Shown piece by piece: positions 14,972 to 23,933 of a stretch of 35,324 nt of DNA. Source of the DNA: Omnitrophica WOR_2 bacterium RIFCSPHIGHO2_02_FULL_48_11 (lineage in GTDB: Bacteria; Omnitrophota; Gorgyraeia; Zapsychrales; GWA2-47-8). The DNA is taken from assembly GCA_001805615.1 (NCBI GenBank), contig MHGP01000017.1, forward strand, positions 11,900 to 47,223, read 5' to 3'. The translations under genes were made by a program, and so were the position numbers. Position 1 is the first letter of the stretch. Each line of letters starts with the position of its first letter. Under the pieces are notes generated by a model. It did no database searches. It saw nothing but the letters and a program-made list of their open reading frames with translations, and was not told where the DNA came from.

Positions 14972-15950
14972 GTTTAAAGACCGCCTTTTTTACTTCCTGT
15001 ATGGTTTTTTGCGCGATCGCACTCGCCTTTTTACGGCCTTCCTCTAATATATCACGAATGCGGTCCTTATCCTTAGCTAAATGTTCTCTTTTTTCCTGAA
15101 TAGGCTTGAGTTTTTCCCACAAGGCATCGCTTAAAATTTTCTTACAATCGGTGCAGCCTTTCTCGGCCTTCGTGCACCAGGCATACACGTCCTTTTCTTT
15201 CTGAGGAGCAAAAATTTGATAGTAGCTATAGACGTTGCATTCGTTCGGATGGCCGGGATCGCTCAACTTAATGCGTTTAGGATCGGTGAACATGCTTTGC
15301 GTCTTGGTACGCACCATTTTTCCCGGATCAGAAAGATTGATGGCGTTCTGATAGCTCTTGCTCATCTTGCGGCCGTCGGTCCCTAAAAGGCGCGGCGTTT
15401 TTGTCAAGATCGCTTCGCAGTCGGAAAAAAGTTCTTGCTTATAAATGTGATTGAACCGGCGGGCGATCTCCCGCGTTAATTCCAAATGAGGCAGCTGGTC
15501 TTCGCCGATGGGAACAAGGCTGGCCTTATAAAGCAGAATATCCGCGGCCTGCAAAACCGGATAGCCTAAAAAGGCATAGGTCTGCAAGTCCCGCGTGGTG
15601 ATTTCACGTAATTGTTCTTTGTAGGTAGGGTTCCGTTCCAGCCAGCCTAAGGGCGTGAGGCAGGATAAGATCATTTGCAGTTCAAGATGTTCGGGAACGT
15701 GCGACTGGACGAACAGGATGGATTTTTTGGGATCAATACCGCAGGCGAGCCAATCGATCGCCATGTCCAGCGTATTGTCGGCGATCTCGGCACTTTGTTC
15801 ATATTCGCCCATCAGCGCATGCCAATCCACGATACCAAAAATGCAGGAATACTTCTCTTGCAGCTCTAACCAATTCTGCAAAGCGCCCACCAAATGCCCC
15901 AAATGCAACTTTCCGGTAGGACGCATGGCGCTGAAGACAGTCTTTTTCAT
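14961..15950 (-). CDS. trpS: Tryptophanyl-tRNA synthetase
   Basis: A 329-aa class I aminoacyl-tRNA synthetase. HIGH-type motif PTGKLHLGHLVGALQNW, the tryptophan-pocket region IVDWHALM and GIDPKKSILFVQSHVPEH, GEDQLPHLELTREIARRFN, and the KMSKS loop GRKMSKSYQNAI. A CxxC pair (GCTDCKKI) occurs in the C-terminal part. The ATG at 15948-15950 gives the standard MKKTVFSAMRPTG start; a TTG nine codons upstream is in frame but adds unconserved residues. It overlaps scpA and is separated from infB by a 98-nt inverted-repeat spacer. Confidence 0.96.
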   Translation of the reverse strand: MKKTVFSAMRPTGKLHLGHLVGALQNWLELQEKYSCIFGIVDWHALMGEYEQSAEIADNTLDMAIDWLACGIDPKKSILFVQSHVPEHLELQMILSCLTPLGWLERNPTYKEQLREITTRDLQTYAFLGYPVLQAADILLYKASLVPIGEDQLPHLELTREIARRFNHIYKQELFSDCEAILTKTPRLLGTDGRKMSKSYQNAINLSDPGKMVRTKTQSMFTDPKRIKLSDPGHPNECNVYSYYQIFAPQKEKDVYAWCTKAEKGCTDCKKILSDALWEKLKPIQEKREHLAKDKDRIRDILEEGRKKASAIAQKTIQEVKKAVFKHEL

Positions 15951-16048
15951 AAAACACTTATTAAGTTTAAAACGCAAAAATAAAAATTAAAAACTGCAGA
16001 ATCGCTTCGCGATACCTCAATTTTAATTTTTGACTTTTGCATTTTGAG
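15951..16048. repeat. Inverted repeat between infB and trpS
   Basis: A/T-rich arms at 15971-15992 and 16021-16043 are imperfect complements built from AAAAATTAAAA-type words. The apex carries ATCGC-TTC-GCGAT (16001-16013). There is no clean T-run after a GC stem, so it is not a standard terminator. Confidence 0.65.
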
Positions 16049-18484
16049 TTATAATTTTCTCGTGATCTGCTCTAATTCGTAAGTCTCGATAATGTCGCCG
16101 ACCTCAATCTTGTCAAATCCCGTGATCGTGATACCGCACTCCATGCCTTCCGTAACATCCCGCACATCATCTTTGAATCTTTTCAAACTCGACAGGACCC
16201 CGGAGAAGATCACTTCGCCGTTACGCACGATATCCATGCGGTCTTTGCGCTGCACCCGGCCTTTTTGCACATAACACCCGGCGACAATCCCGGAGCGGCT
16301 CAACTTAAAGACCTGCCGGATCTCAACGCGCGCGGCAAATTTCTTTTTTGTCCGCGGTTCGAGCAAACCTTCCAAGGCATTGCGGATATCATTCACCGCA
16401 TCATAAATAATACGGTACTGGCGGATATCCACCGGATTTCTTTCCAGTTCTTCTTTGGCGCGGGGCTCAATGCCGACGTGAAACGCCATAATGATCGCCG
16501 TCGATGCCACTGCCAGAAGGACATCGGAGAGATTGACATCCCCGACCCCGACATGGATGAATTTCAGCTTCACCTCATCGCTGGGGATCTTCCCTAAAGA
16601 ATCCCGCAGCGCCTCCACCGACCCCTGCACATCCGCCTTGAGGATAACGTTCAGTTCTTTCATATATCCTTTTTGGATTTGCGCGTACAAATCTTCCAGC
16701 GTGATCTTTTGGTTCAAGGACAATTTTGCGTCCTTGAGCTGCTGTTCCCGGCGTAAGGCAATTTCCCGAGCCTGGCGCTCATCCGACATGACATAAAAAA
16801 TTTCTCCGGCATCAGGCACGCCCGGCAGACCTAAGATCTGAACCGGCATGGAAGGTCCGGCCTCTTTCACGGCCCGGTCCCGGTCATCAAACATCGCCTT
16901 GATCTTTCCGTAATAAGGCCCTACGACGACGAAATCTCCCTCGTGCAAAGTTCCGCTCTGCACGATCAGATCAGCCACGGCTCCGCGGCCGCGGCTCAAT
17001 TGCGCCTCCACGACGATCCCCGAGGCTTTTTTATCCGGATTCGCTTTCAATTCCAAAAGCTCGGCTTCCAGCAAAATCATTTCCAGCAAACTGTCGATAC
17101 CTTCGCCCGTTGTTGCGGAAACACCGGTCACCACAGTTTTTCCTCCCCAGTCTTCCGGCGTCAAGCCATGTTCCATAAGTTGCTTTTTGACCCGATCGGG
17201 ATCCGCATTCTTTTTATCAATTTTATTTAAGGCAATAACGATCGGCACTTCCGCCGCCCGGGCATGATCCAAGGCTTCTTCCGTCTGCGGCATGATCCCT
17301 TCGTCGGCGGCAACGACCAAAACGACCAGATCCGTAATGTGCGCTCCGCGGGCCCGCATCGCGGTAAAGGCTTCGTGACCCGGAGTATCAAGAAAAGTGA
17401 TCTTTCCCTTCGGGAGTTGCACAGAATAGGCCCCAATGTGCTGCGTAATCCCGCCGTGTTCGGAATCCGCGATCTTGCTTTTGCGTATTTTATCCAGCAA
17501 GGACGTTTTTCCGTGGTCGACATGCCCCATGAATGTCACAACCGGAGCCCGGGGCTTTAATAATTTAGGATCCTGCTCTTCGACTTGATGGGACTCGAGG
17601 AGTTGCTGTTCCTGTGTTCTAATTTTTGCAATATTAAATCCAAACTCGGTCGCCAGCTTGCGGACGATCTCTTCTCCTAAACTCTGATTAATGTTGGCCA
17701 GCATGCCCATCTGCATCAACTTCGTCAAAAGAATGCTGGGTTTTTGTTGAAGACGCGTGGCTAGATCTTTTATCGTGATCGGAACGCTCACTTCGATTTC
17801 CGGGAAATGTGAGGTGTCTCTAGCTTCAGCAAGCGAAGCTTGTCCGGATTCCGGCGCATGAGATTCTACGCCTGCTCCAGCCGCGGCTGCACCGATATCA
17901 GAAGTTGACTCCGGCGCCCCGGGCATACCCCGCTCCGGAAATCTTTTTCTCTTTTTAGGCAAAGGCTTGAGGGTGACAAAAGGTTCGGCACTGATCTTGG
18001 ATTTGGGTTTGACCGGCTCAACCGCTTTCACGACCGGGACTGCGGCGACGGGAGGAGCTTTTACCTCAACGGTTTTGGGAGGCTCAACGGCGGCAGGTTT
18101 CTTCTCAACCTTCTCGGTTTTCTCAACAGCCTGCACGGCGGGCTTGGCGGCTTTTTTGACTACGGGCGTCTTGGTTTTTTCTACTTTCTCTTTTCCCGTT
18201 TTTTTCTGCGCGGTCTTGGGCTCTTCTTTTTTGGAAATTTTTATTGCGGCCTTTTCTTGCTTGGGCTCGGGGGCCTTGACCTTAGACTCTTTGGCAGCGT
18301 TTTTTACGGAAGCCGCAGCGGGGAAATCCTTAGGATTTTTCTTATGCTCGCTTTTCAGAACACTTAAAACCACTGAATTTAATTCTTGCTCGCCGCCTTT
18401 GGCTTTGAGCTTCAGGGCCTTCAACTTGGCCAAGATCGCCGCGTCCGTCGTATTTAATTCTTTTGCTAAATCAGCAACACGCAT
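16049..18484 (-). CDS. infB: Translation initiation factor IF-2
   Basis: An 811-aa IF-2, the GTPase that places initiator tRNA on the ribosome. An IF-2N domain at the N-terminus ([21 protein letters not shown]) is followed by a long Lys/Ala/Pro-rich linker to about residue 200 and a second IF-2N-like segment ([21 protein letters not shown]). The G domain starts near residue 320: [16 protein letters not shown] (G1), [10 protein letters not shown] (G2), [18 protein letters not shown] (G3), ALNKIDKK (G4). Domains II-IV follow to the end ([34 protein letters not shown]). It follows nusA after 17 nt, within the conserved rimP-nusA-infB operon. Confidence 0.98.
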   Translation of the reverse strand: MRVADLAKELNTTDAAILAKLKALKLKAKGGEQELNSVVLSVLKSEHKKNPKDFPAAASVKNAAKESKVKAPEPKQEKAAIKISKKEEPKTAQKKTGKEKVEKTKTPVVKKAAKPAVQAVEKTEKVEKKPAAVEPPKTVEVKAPPVAAVPVVKAVEPVKPKSKISAEPFVTLKPLPKKRKRFPERGMPGAPESTSDIGAAAAGAGVESHAPESGQASLAEARDTSHFPEIEVSVPITIKDLATRLQQKPSILLTKLMQMGMLANINQSLGEEIVRKLATEFGFNIAKIRTQEQQLLESHQVEEQDPKLLKPRAPVVTFMGHVDHGKTSLLDKIRKSKIADSEHGGITQHIGAYSVQLPKGKITFLDTPGHEAFTAMRARGAHITDLVVLVVAADEGIMPQTEEALDHARAAEVPIVIALNKIDKKNADPDRVKKQLMEHGLTPEDWGGKTVVTGVSATTGEGIDSLLEMILLEAELLELKANPDKKASGIVVEAQLSRGRGAVADLIVQSGTLHEGDFVVVGPYYGKIKAMFDDRDRAVKEAGPSMPVQILGLPGVPDAGEIFYVMSDERQAREIALRREQQLKDAKLSLNQKITLEDLYAQIQKGYMKELNVILKADVQGSVEALRDSLGKIPSDEVKLKFIHVGVGDVNLSDVLLAVASTAIIMAFHVGIEPRAKEELERNPVDIRQYRIIYDAVNDIRNALEGLLEPRTKKKFAARVEIRQVFKLSRSGIVAGCYVQKGRVQRKDRMDIVRNGEVIFSGVLSSLKRFKDDVRDVTEGMECGITITGFDKIEVGDIIETYELEQITRKL

Positions 18485-18501
18485 AAAATGACTTCTTTCT
18501 A

Positions 18502-19722
18502 TTATTCTTTCAATAATTTTTTAGCTTCTTTAATGAGTTTAGCCGCCTTGATTTTACCCAAACCCTTGACCTGTGTCAAATGTTCGACATCCGCTTTGGC
18601 GACTTTTTCGAGACTGTCAAAACCGGCTTCTTGGAGAGCCTCCAGAACTTTATCGCCGACACCGCTCAAATCGACCAGCGAAGGTTCCCGCTGATCTTTG
18701 GCTGCTTTTTCTTCCGGCACTTTTTTCTCTTCCTCTTGGCCGGACTGACCTTCTTCCGCCTCGACCTCTTTCAATTTTTCCTGCCATTGGGCAGCGGAAA
18801 AAATATCCAGTTCCCAGCCGACCAGCTCGCTGGCCAAACGGACATTCTGTCCATGACGGCCGATGGCCAAAGATAATTGGTCGTCGGCAACGATGATATT
18901 GGCTTTTTTATCCTGGTGATTCACCTGGATCTGCGAAATCTCCGCCGGAGACAAAGCCGCCTGAATGTACTCTTTGATATCCGAAGAATAACGGACGATA
19001 TCGATCTTTTCTCCCTGGATTTCCGAGACGATGTTCTTGACCCGGGCCCCGCGCATTCCCACGCACGCCCCCACGCAATCGACCTTATCGTCCTTGGAAT
19101 AGACGGCGATCTTGGTCCGCTCACCGACATCGCGGGAAATGGCTTTGACCTCCACGATACCTTCATAAATTTCCGGAACCTCCAGCTCAAAAAGCCGGCG
19201 AATAAAATTCGGATTGCCGCGCGAGAGGATCACCTGCGGGCCTTTGTTTTCCCGCCGCACGTCGAGGATATAGGCACGGACGCGGTCTCCCTGACGGAAC
19301 TCTTCCCGCTTGGACTGCTCACTGCGGGGAATATAGGCCTCGGTTTTACCCAAATCCACAATGATGCTGCCTTTTTCAAAACGATAAACGCTCCCGCTGA
19401 TGATCTGTCCGATCCGCGCTTGGTACTCGGCAAAGATCACATCCTTCTCTGCCTCGCGGATCTTTTGCACCACCACCTGTTTGGCGGTCTGGGCGGCGAT
19501 CCGGCCGAATTCACTGGAGCGGATCTCTTGTTCACCGGCAAAAGCGGTCAATTTTCCCGTTTTACGATTTAAGACGACCTTAATTTCTTCTTCTTTGCCG
19601 ATCGTCCAAATTTTTTTGGCGGCCGAAGCCACCGCTGACTCGACAGCCTGGATCAAAATCTCTTTATTGATCCCCTTGTCGCGTTCTAATTGTTCAAGAA
19701 TTCCTAATAATTCGCTTTCCAT
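18502..19722 (-). CDS. nusA: Transcription termination/antitermination factor NusA
   Basis: A 406-aa NusA, which binds RNA polymerase and nascent RNA. The N-terminal domain (LEQLERDKGINKEILIQAVESA) is followed by an S1 domain (about 130-200, starting IISGSVYRFEKGSIIVDLG), KH1/KH2 (VGACVGMRGARVKNIVSEI, DDQLSLAIGRHGQNVRLA), an acidic Glu/Gln-rich linker, and a C-terminal helix-hairpin-helix segment (LSGVGDKVLEALQEAGFDSL, QVKGLGKIKAAKL) of the kind seen in some lineages in place of acidic repeats. Standard operon position between rimP and infB. Confidence 0.97.
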   Translation of the reverse strand: MESELLGILEQLERDKGINKEILIQAVESAVASAAKKIWTIGKEEEIKVVLNRKTGKLTAFAGEQEIRSSEFGRIAAQTAKQVVVQKIREAEKDVIFAEYQARIGQIISGSVYRFEKGSIIVDLGKTEAYIPRSEQSKREEFRQGDRVRAYILDVRRENKGPQVILSRGNPNFIRRLFELEVPEIYEGIVEVKAISRDVGERTKIAVYSKDDKVDCVGACVGMRGARVKNIVSEIQGEKIDIVRYSSDIKEYIQAALSPAEISQIQVNHQDKKANIIVADDQLSLAIGRHGQNVRLASELVGWELDIFSAAQWQEKLKEVEAEEGQSGQEEEKKVPEEKAAKDQREPSLVDLSGVGDKVLEALQEAGFDSLEKVAKADVEHLTQVKGLGKIKAAKLIKEAKKLLKE

Positions 19723-19751
19723 AATTCAATCCTTCCTTCTTCATCATTGAT

Positions 19752-20219
19752 TTAATCATTAATCACTTGTACGGCTTTATTAATAGTGTTCAAAGGAATG
19801 GTGACTTCTCCGTAATCCGAGATGATCACAACACTTCCATTCTCCGCCTTATTGACCAATCCCTCATGGTCCAGCTTATCGTGAATCGGACTTGCCAAAT
19901 GAAAATGCACCAGCCGGTTAATCACCCGCAAAAAGTCCTGCTGTGTTTTCAACGGCCGATCCAACCCGGGAGAGGAAACTTCCAAAATATAATCCTCACG
20001 AATAGCACTGACCATCCCCAATTGTTCATTCAAACGCTTATTGACGATTGAACATTCCGCGATCGTGATCCCGCCCGTCGGCCGATCGAGAATGACTTCA
20101 ATGTAATACTCTTTCTGGCGGCGTTTCACCACAAGATCCACCAAAACAAGATTCAATTCTGCTAAAAACGGTTTCAGCAGATCGCTGACTTTAACTGTTA
20201 ATTCTTCCCGGATATCCAT
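19752..20219 (-). CDS. rimP: Ribosome maturation factor RimP
   Basis: A 155-aa RimP, needed for 30S maturation. MDIREELTVKVSDLLKPFLAELNLVLVDLVVKRR is the N-terminal alpha/beta domain; RPTGGITIAECSIVNKRLNEQL and YILEVSSPGLDRPLKTQQDF are family signatures; the C-terminus is the Sm-like barrel. I use the ATG at 20217-20219 rather than an in-frame TTG 33 nt upstream, because family proteins start near here. It opens the rimP-nusA-infB run. Confidence 0.95.
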   Translation of the reverse strand: MDIREELTVKVSDLLKPFLAELNLVLVDLVVKRRQKEYYIEVILDRPTGGITIAECSIVNKRLNEQLGMVSAIREDYILEVSSPGLDRPLKTQQDFLRVINRLVHFHLASPIHDKLDHEGLVNKAENGSVVIISDYGEVTIPLNTINKAVQVIND

Positions 20220-20248
20220 GGTCGTGTTCTCTTTAATAAAATGGGTTA

Positions 20249-21502
20249 TCAAAGGACTTCCTGCAACTTCTGCTGGACTGCCTCTTTGGCCACGGATAAA
20301 GTCTCTCCGGTCCGGCGATTCTTGAGCTCGACCTTACCTTCGGCCAAATTGCGCTTGCCGATCGTTACCCGCCAGGGAATTCCGACGAGATCGGCGTCAT
20401 TAAATTTCCGGCCGGCACTCTCCTCGCGGTCATCCATAAGGACTTCCCAGCCGTTTTTCCGAAAATCTTGGTAATATTTATTCGCCAGATCCATGATCGC
20501 TTTTTCCGCCGCCTGCACCGGCAGAATTTCCACATCAAAAGGCGCCACGTCTTGCGGCCAGATGATGCCGGCCGCGTCATAATTTTTTTCGATCACGGCG
20601 GCAATAAGACGGCTCACTCCGATCCCGTAACAGCCCATGATCATCGGCTGCTGCTTCCCCTGATCATCGAGAAATACCGCGCCCTGGGCCTGACTGTACT
20701 TTGTTCCCAATTGAAAGATATGTCCCAATTCGATCGCGACCTGTTTCTCCAGTTTTCCCTTGTGGCATTGCGGGCAGGTCTTGCCTTCTGCATGTTTGTC
20801 ATCGGCGCCGCTCATGGCTTTACACGACGGACACTGCATGATGGCATCCTCCCCGATCATCGCCGGCACCATAAACTCATGCGAAACATCCCCGCCCATG
20901 GCACCGGAATCCGCCTTGATGATCGCCACATCCAACCCGCAGCGCTGAAATATTTTCTGGTAGGCCCCGTACATCAATTGATAATTTCTTTCCAAACCGG
21001 CTTTATCCCGGTCAAAGCTGTAAGCATCCTTCATGATAAACTCGCAGGCCCGGACAATACCGAAACGCGTGCGGATTTCGTCCCGGAATTTAGTTTGGAT
21101 CTGATACAGCACGACCGGCAGCTGCCGATACGAATGCACATGGTCCTTCACCAAATCCGTGATCACCTCTTCGTGCGTGGGGCCCAAACACATTTTGCGG
21201 CCGCGCTTATCTTCAAAACGGATCATGACCTCTTTCATCGTCTGATCCCGGCCGGTCTTCTGCCAAAGTTCGATCGGCTGCAGGCACGGCAAGAATAATT
21301 CTTGCGCCCCGATGGCGTTCATTTCTTCGCGGATAATCGTCTCGATCCGTTTGAGGACACGGTATCCCAAAGGCAGATAGGAATACACGCCCGAAGTCAG
21401 CATGTGAACGAGCCCGGCGCGCAGCAGGAGCTGATGGCTCACCGCCTCGGTCCCTAAAGGAACTTCTTTCATCGTCGGAAGATAATATTGTGACCAGCGC
21501 AT
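20249..21502 (-). CDS. proS: Prolyl-tRNA synthetase lacking the INS editing domain
   Basis: A 417-aa class II ProRS, shorter than the usual bacterial form of about 570 aa. Motif 1 (SGVYSYLPLGYRVLKRIETIIREEM), motif 2 (FRDEIRTRFGIVRACEFIMKDAYSF) and motif 3 (MGCYGIGVSRLIAAVIEKN) are intact, as is the anticodon domain (DDREESAGRKFNDADLVGIPWRVTIGKR). Where bacterial ProRS carries the INS domain that deacylates Ala-tRNAPro, there are only about 45 residues with two CxxC pairs (CPSC ... CPQC), leading straight to ELGHIFQLGTKYS. INS-less ProRS is known elsewhere, for example in some alphaproteobacteria. Editing would need a separate protein. It sits upstream of rimP as usual. Confidence 0.95.
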   Translation of the reverse strand: MRWSQYYLPTMKEVPLGTEAVSHQLLLRAGLVHMLTSGVYSYLPLGYRVLKRIETIIREEMNAIGAQELFLPCLQPIELWQKTGRDQTMKEVMIRFEDKRGRKMCLGPTHEEVITDLVKDHVHSYRQLPVVLYQIQTKFRDEIRTRFGIVRACEFIMKDAYSFDRDKAGLERNYQLMYGAYQKIFQRCGLDVAIIKADSGAMGGDVSHEFMVPAMIGEDAIMQCPSCKAMSGADDKHAEGKTCPQCHKGKLEKQVAIELGHIFQLGTKYSQAQGAVFLDDQGKQQPMIMGCYGIGVSRLIAAVIEKNYDAAGIIWPQDVAPFDVEILPVQAAEKAIMDLANKYYQDFRKNGWEVLMDDREESAGRKFNDADLVGIPWRVTIGKRNLAEGKVELKNRRTGETLSVAKEAVQQKLQEVL

Positions 21503-21517
21503 AATTTTAATTCTGCA

Positions 21518-22783
21518 TTAAACAAAAAATCCGTCGGGCATAGGAACATTGCGTTTGGCAAATTTTTTCAAAAATTCGGGTTTGCGGGGATTCAATTTCC
21601 AATGACCGATAATTTCTTTTTCGGTACGCCGCTCTTCTTCAAATGTCAAAATATCCGTAAGCGTGACCTTGTCCTTGTCCTCATCATAATAAATATCCGT
21701 AACATTGGCGATGCGCCGTCTTCCGTCTTGATACAATTCGATATACACGATCAGATCGATGGCATTGGCGATCTGGCGCTTGATTTCTTCGGTGCTCAAG
21801 CGGATGCCGGTCATCAAGGTCATCATGACCATGCGGCTGAAGCAATCGTCGGGAGAATCCGAATGCACGATCGCCAACGAACCGGAGTGGCCGCTGCTGA
21901 TGGCCTGAATCAAATCCAACATTTCCTCCCCGCGGACTTCGCCGATGATAATGCGGTCCGGACGCATGCGCAAAGAGTTCACAAAAAGATCACGGATGGT
22001 GATGACCCCCCGGCCTTCGATATTCGCCGGCTTCGACTGCAAGGTCACCACGTGCTTCTGCATCAAACGCAATTCCGGCGTATCTTCGATCGTAATGATA
22101 CGTTCCTCTTCCGGGATATGCCGCGAAAGAACGTTTAAGGCGGTGGTTTTCCCGGTTCCGGTCGATCCGCAAAAAACAATATTGAGTTTTGCCTTCATGG
22201 CAGCGATCAAGAGCGTCGCTATTTTTTTATCAAGCATCTGCAGCTTAAGAAGATCATCCACCGTAGCGATTTCGGAAGAAAATTTTCGAATCGTTACCAC
22301 CGGCCCAATCAAAGAACACGGCGGTAAAATCACATTCACGCGCGATCCATCCGGGAGGGAAAAATCCACAAACGGCGATGATTCATCCACCCGCTTATTG
22401 GAGCCGGAAGCCGCCAGAATCTTTTGAACCGTATGACTCAAATGCTGATTGTCATTGAATTTGATCTTGGTTAATTCAATCTTTCCGCTTTTTTGGATAT
22501 AGACCGCATTGGCACCGTTGATCATAACTTCGGAGATGGATTTATCTTCCATCAGCGGCCGCAAAGGCCCCAGGCTCATGACCGCGCTGACCAATTCACG
22601 GATCAAAGCAATCCGACTCTCCGTCGTCAAAACAATATTCAGATCCCTGCATAATTCGGAAATCGCCCGATCAACGAAAACCCGCAGCTGGTCTTCGTTG
22701 AGCCGGTCTTTGACCTGAAGAAAATCTGTTTTCTGAATGAGGTACTGATGGATTTGCGACCGCAGATCTTTATCAATATCCAT
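21518..22783 (-). CDS. CpaF/TadA-type secretion or pilus assembly ATPase
   Basis: A 421-aa type II/IV secretion ATPase of the CpaF (TadA) group. An N-terminal helical domain is followed by GPLRPLMEDKSISEVMINGA, VDESSPFVDFSLPDGSRVNV, Walker A CGSTGTGKTTAL (about residues 203-213), the Asp box IEDTPELRL, Walker B RPDRIIIGEVRGEEMLDLIQ and the His box SSGHSGSLAIVHSDS. CpaF proteins power Flp/Tad pili, usually beside tadB/tadC; here the gene stands alone between rseP and proS, a location normally without it. GGAGAGGG precedes the ATG. Which machine it serves cannot be told from here. Confidence 0.92.
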   Translation of the reverse strand: MDIDKDLRSQIHQYLIQKTDFLQVKDRLNEDQLRVFVDRAISELCRDLNIVLTTESRIALIRELVSAVMSLGPLRPLMEDKSISEVMINGANAVYIQKSGKIELTKIKFNDNQHLSHTVQKILAASGSNKRVDESSPFVDFSLPDGSRVNVILPPCSLIGPVVTIRKFSSEIATVDDLLKLQMLDKKIATLLIAAMKAKLNIVFCGSTGTGKTTALNVLSRHIPEEERIITIEDTPELRLMQKHVVTLQSKPANIEGRGVITIRDLFVNSLRMRPDRIIIGEVRGEEMLDLIQAISSGHSGSLAIVHSDSPDDCFSRMVMMTLMTGIRLSTEEIKRQIANAIDLIVYIELYQDGRRRIANVTDIYYDEDKDKVTLTDILTFEEERRTEKEIIGHWKLNPRKPEFLKKFAKRNVPMPDGFFV

Positions 22784-22814
22784 AATAATGTCCCTCTCCT
22801 GTTAAAGATGTTGA

Positions 22815-23918
22815 CTAACGCCAAATATTGGAAATTTTCTCGAACAGACCAAAGCGCGAAAAATCACTATAGAAAACAAACAGCGCCAAACAGATAATGA
22901 GACTGAACCCTAGCCGGGCGATCGCCTCATCAACTTTTTCAGGCAAAGCCTTGCCGCGGATCTTTTCAAGAGCCAATAAAAATAAATGCCCGCCGTCCAA
23001 GGGAATCACCGGCAACAAATTAAAAATAGCCAAACTCGCGCTGATAATCCCCACAATATACAGCAAGTGCGAGAACCCCATATCCGCAGCGGCTTTAACA
23101 ATATAAAATATTCCGATGGGCCCGGTCATCGATTCTTTAGCGGACATGGATCCGGTGATCATATAATAAATGGATTTATAGGTCAGCACCGTAACCTCGA
23201 CCAGCTTCTTATAGGCGCGGACCAGCGATTCCCCAAAAGGATATTTAAAAACGACAATCTCCTCTTCCGGGACAATGCCCACGGCGGGAGTTGTTTTTCT
23301 CTGCCCGAAAATATTTTTTCTATCCTCAATTTTGGGTTTAATGGCTTTCTGAATTTCTTTATCGTCACGCAAGATAACGAACACGATCTCAGAGCCCTTG
23401 GATTCCGCGATATTTCTCTGCACGTCCGTCCAGGTTTCCACCGCTTGCGTGTTGACGCTGAGGACTTTGTCTCCCGGCTTTAAACCAGCCGCCTGTGCCG
23501 GGTAATTCTCCAAAACCTTACCGATCTTAGGGGCCAAGTCCGGATATCCCAGCATAAAAACAAAACACAAACAAACATAAGCCAATACAAAATTGACCAC
23601 CGGCCCGTTCAGGACAATGAGGGCGCGCTGCCCAGGCGACTTTGAAAAAAATTCATCCGGCGCGCCATGATAATTCGCCCGTTCATCACCAGCCATCTTC
23701 ACATAACCACCCAAAGGGATGAGACAAAGCAAAAATTCCGTTCCATCATAAACCCACGAAAACAATTTGGGGCCAAATCCTAAGGCAAACCGTTCGACCT
23801 TTACCCCCAGCTTGCGGGCCGTAATAAAATGTCCCCACTCATGGACGACGATCAAGACGCTTAAAACAGCAGCAAAGATCCCTGTATTTTTTAGAAAACT
23901 TAAAATGGCAATATCCAT
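22815..23918 (-). CDS. rseP: RseP/S2P-family site-2 intramembrane metalloprotease
   Basis: A 367-aa membrane zinc protease. The first transmembrane helix carries the active site VLIVVHEWGHFITARKLGVKVERFALGFGP; a PDZ domain occupies about 125-200 (AAGLKPGDKVLSVNTQAVETWTDV); and the second metal motif NLLPVIPLDGGHLFLLALE lies near residue 290. The C-terminal helix (GFSLIICLALFVFYSDF) completes the usual four-helix layout. It cleaves anti-sigma factors or signal peptides in related bacteria. Position next to dxr and cdsA is the widely conserved one. Confidence 0.96.
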   Translation of the reverse strand: MDIAILSFLKNTGIFAAVLSVLIVVHEWGHFITARKLGVKVERFALGFGPKLFSWVYDGTEFLLCLIPLGGYVKMAGDERANYHGAPDEFFSKSPGQRALIVLNGPVVNFVLAYVCLCFVFMLGYPDLAPKIGKVLENYPAQAAGLKPGDKVLSVNTQAVETWTDVQRNIAESKGSEIVFVILRDDKEIQKAIKPKIEDRKNIFGQRKTTPAVGIVPEEEIVVFKYPFGESLVRAYKKLVEVTVLTYKSIYYMITGSMSAKESMTGPIGIFYIVKAAADMGFSHLLYIVGIISASLAIFNLLPVIPLDGGHLFLLALEKIRGKALPEKVDEAIARLGFSLIICLALFVFYSDFSRFGLFEKISNIWR

Positions 23919-23933
23919 ATCACCTTTCCACCA

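Noticed and set aside
18877-21298. Long plus-strand open frames opposite nusA and proS (231 and 276 codons)
   Set aside because: They lie antisense to unmistakable genes, show no domain, and have no ribosome binding site; they are by-products of the codon use of the real genes.
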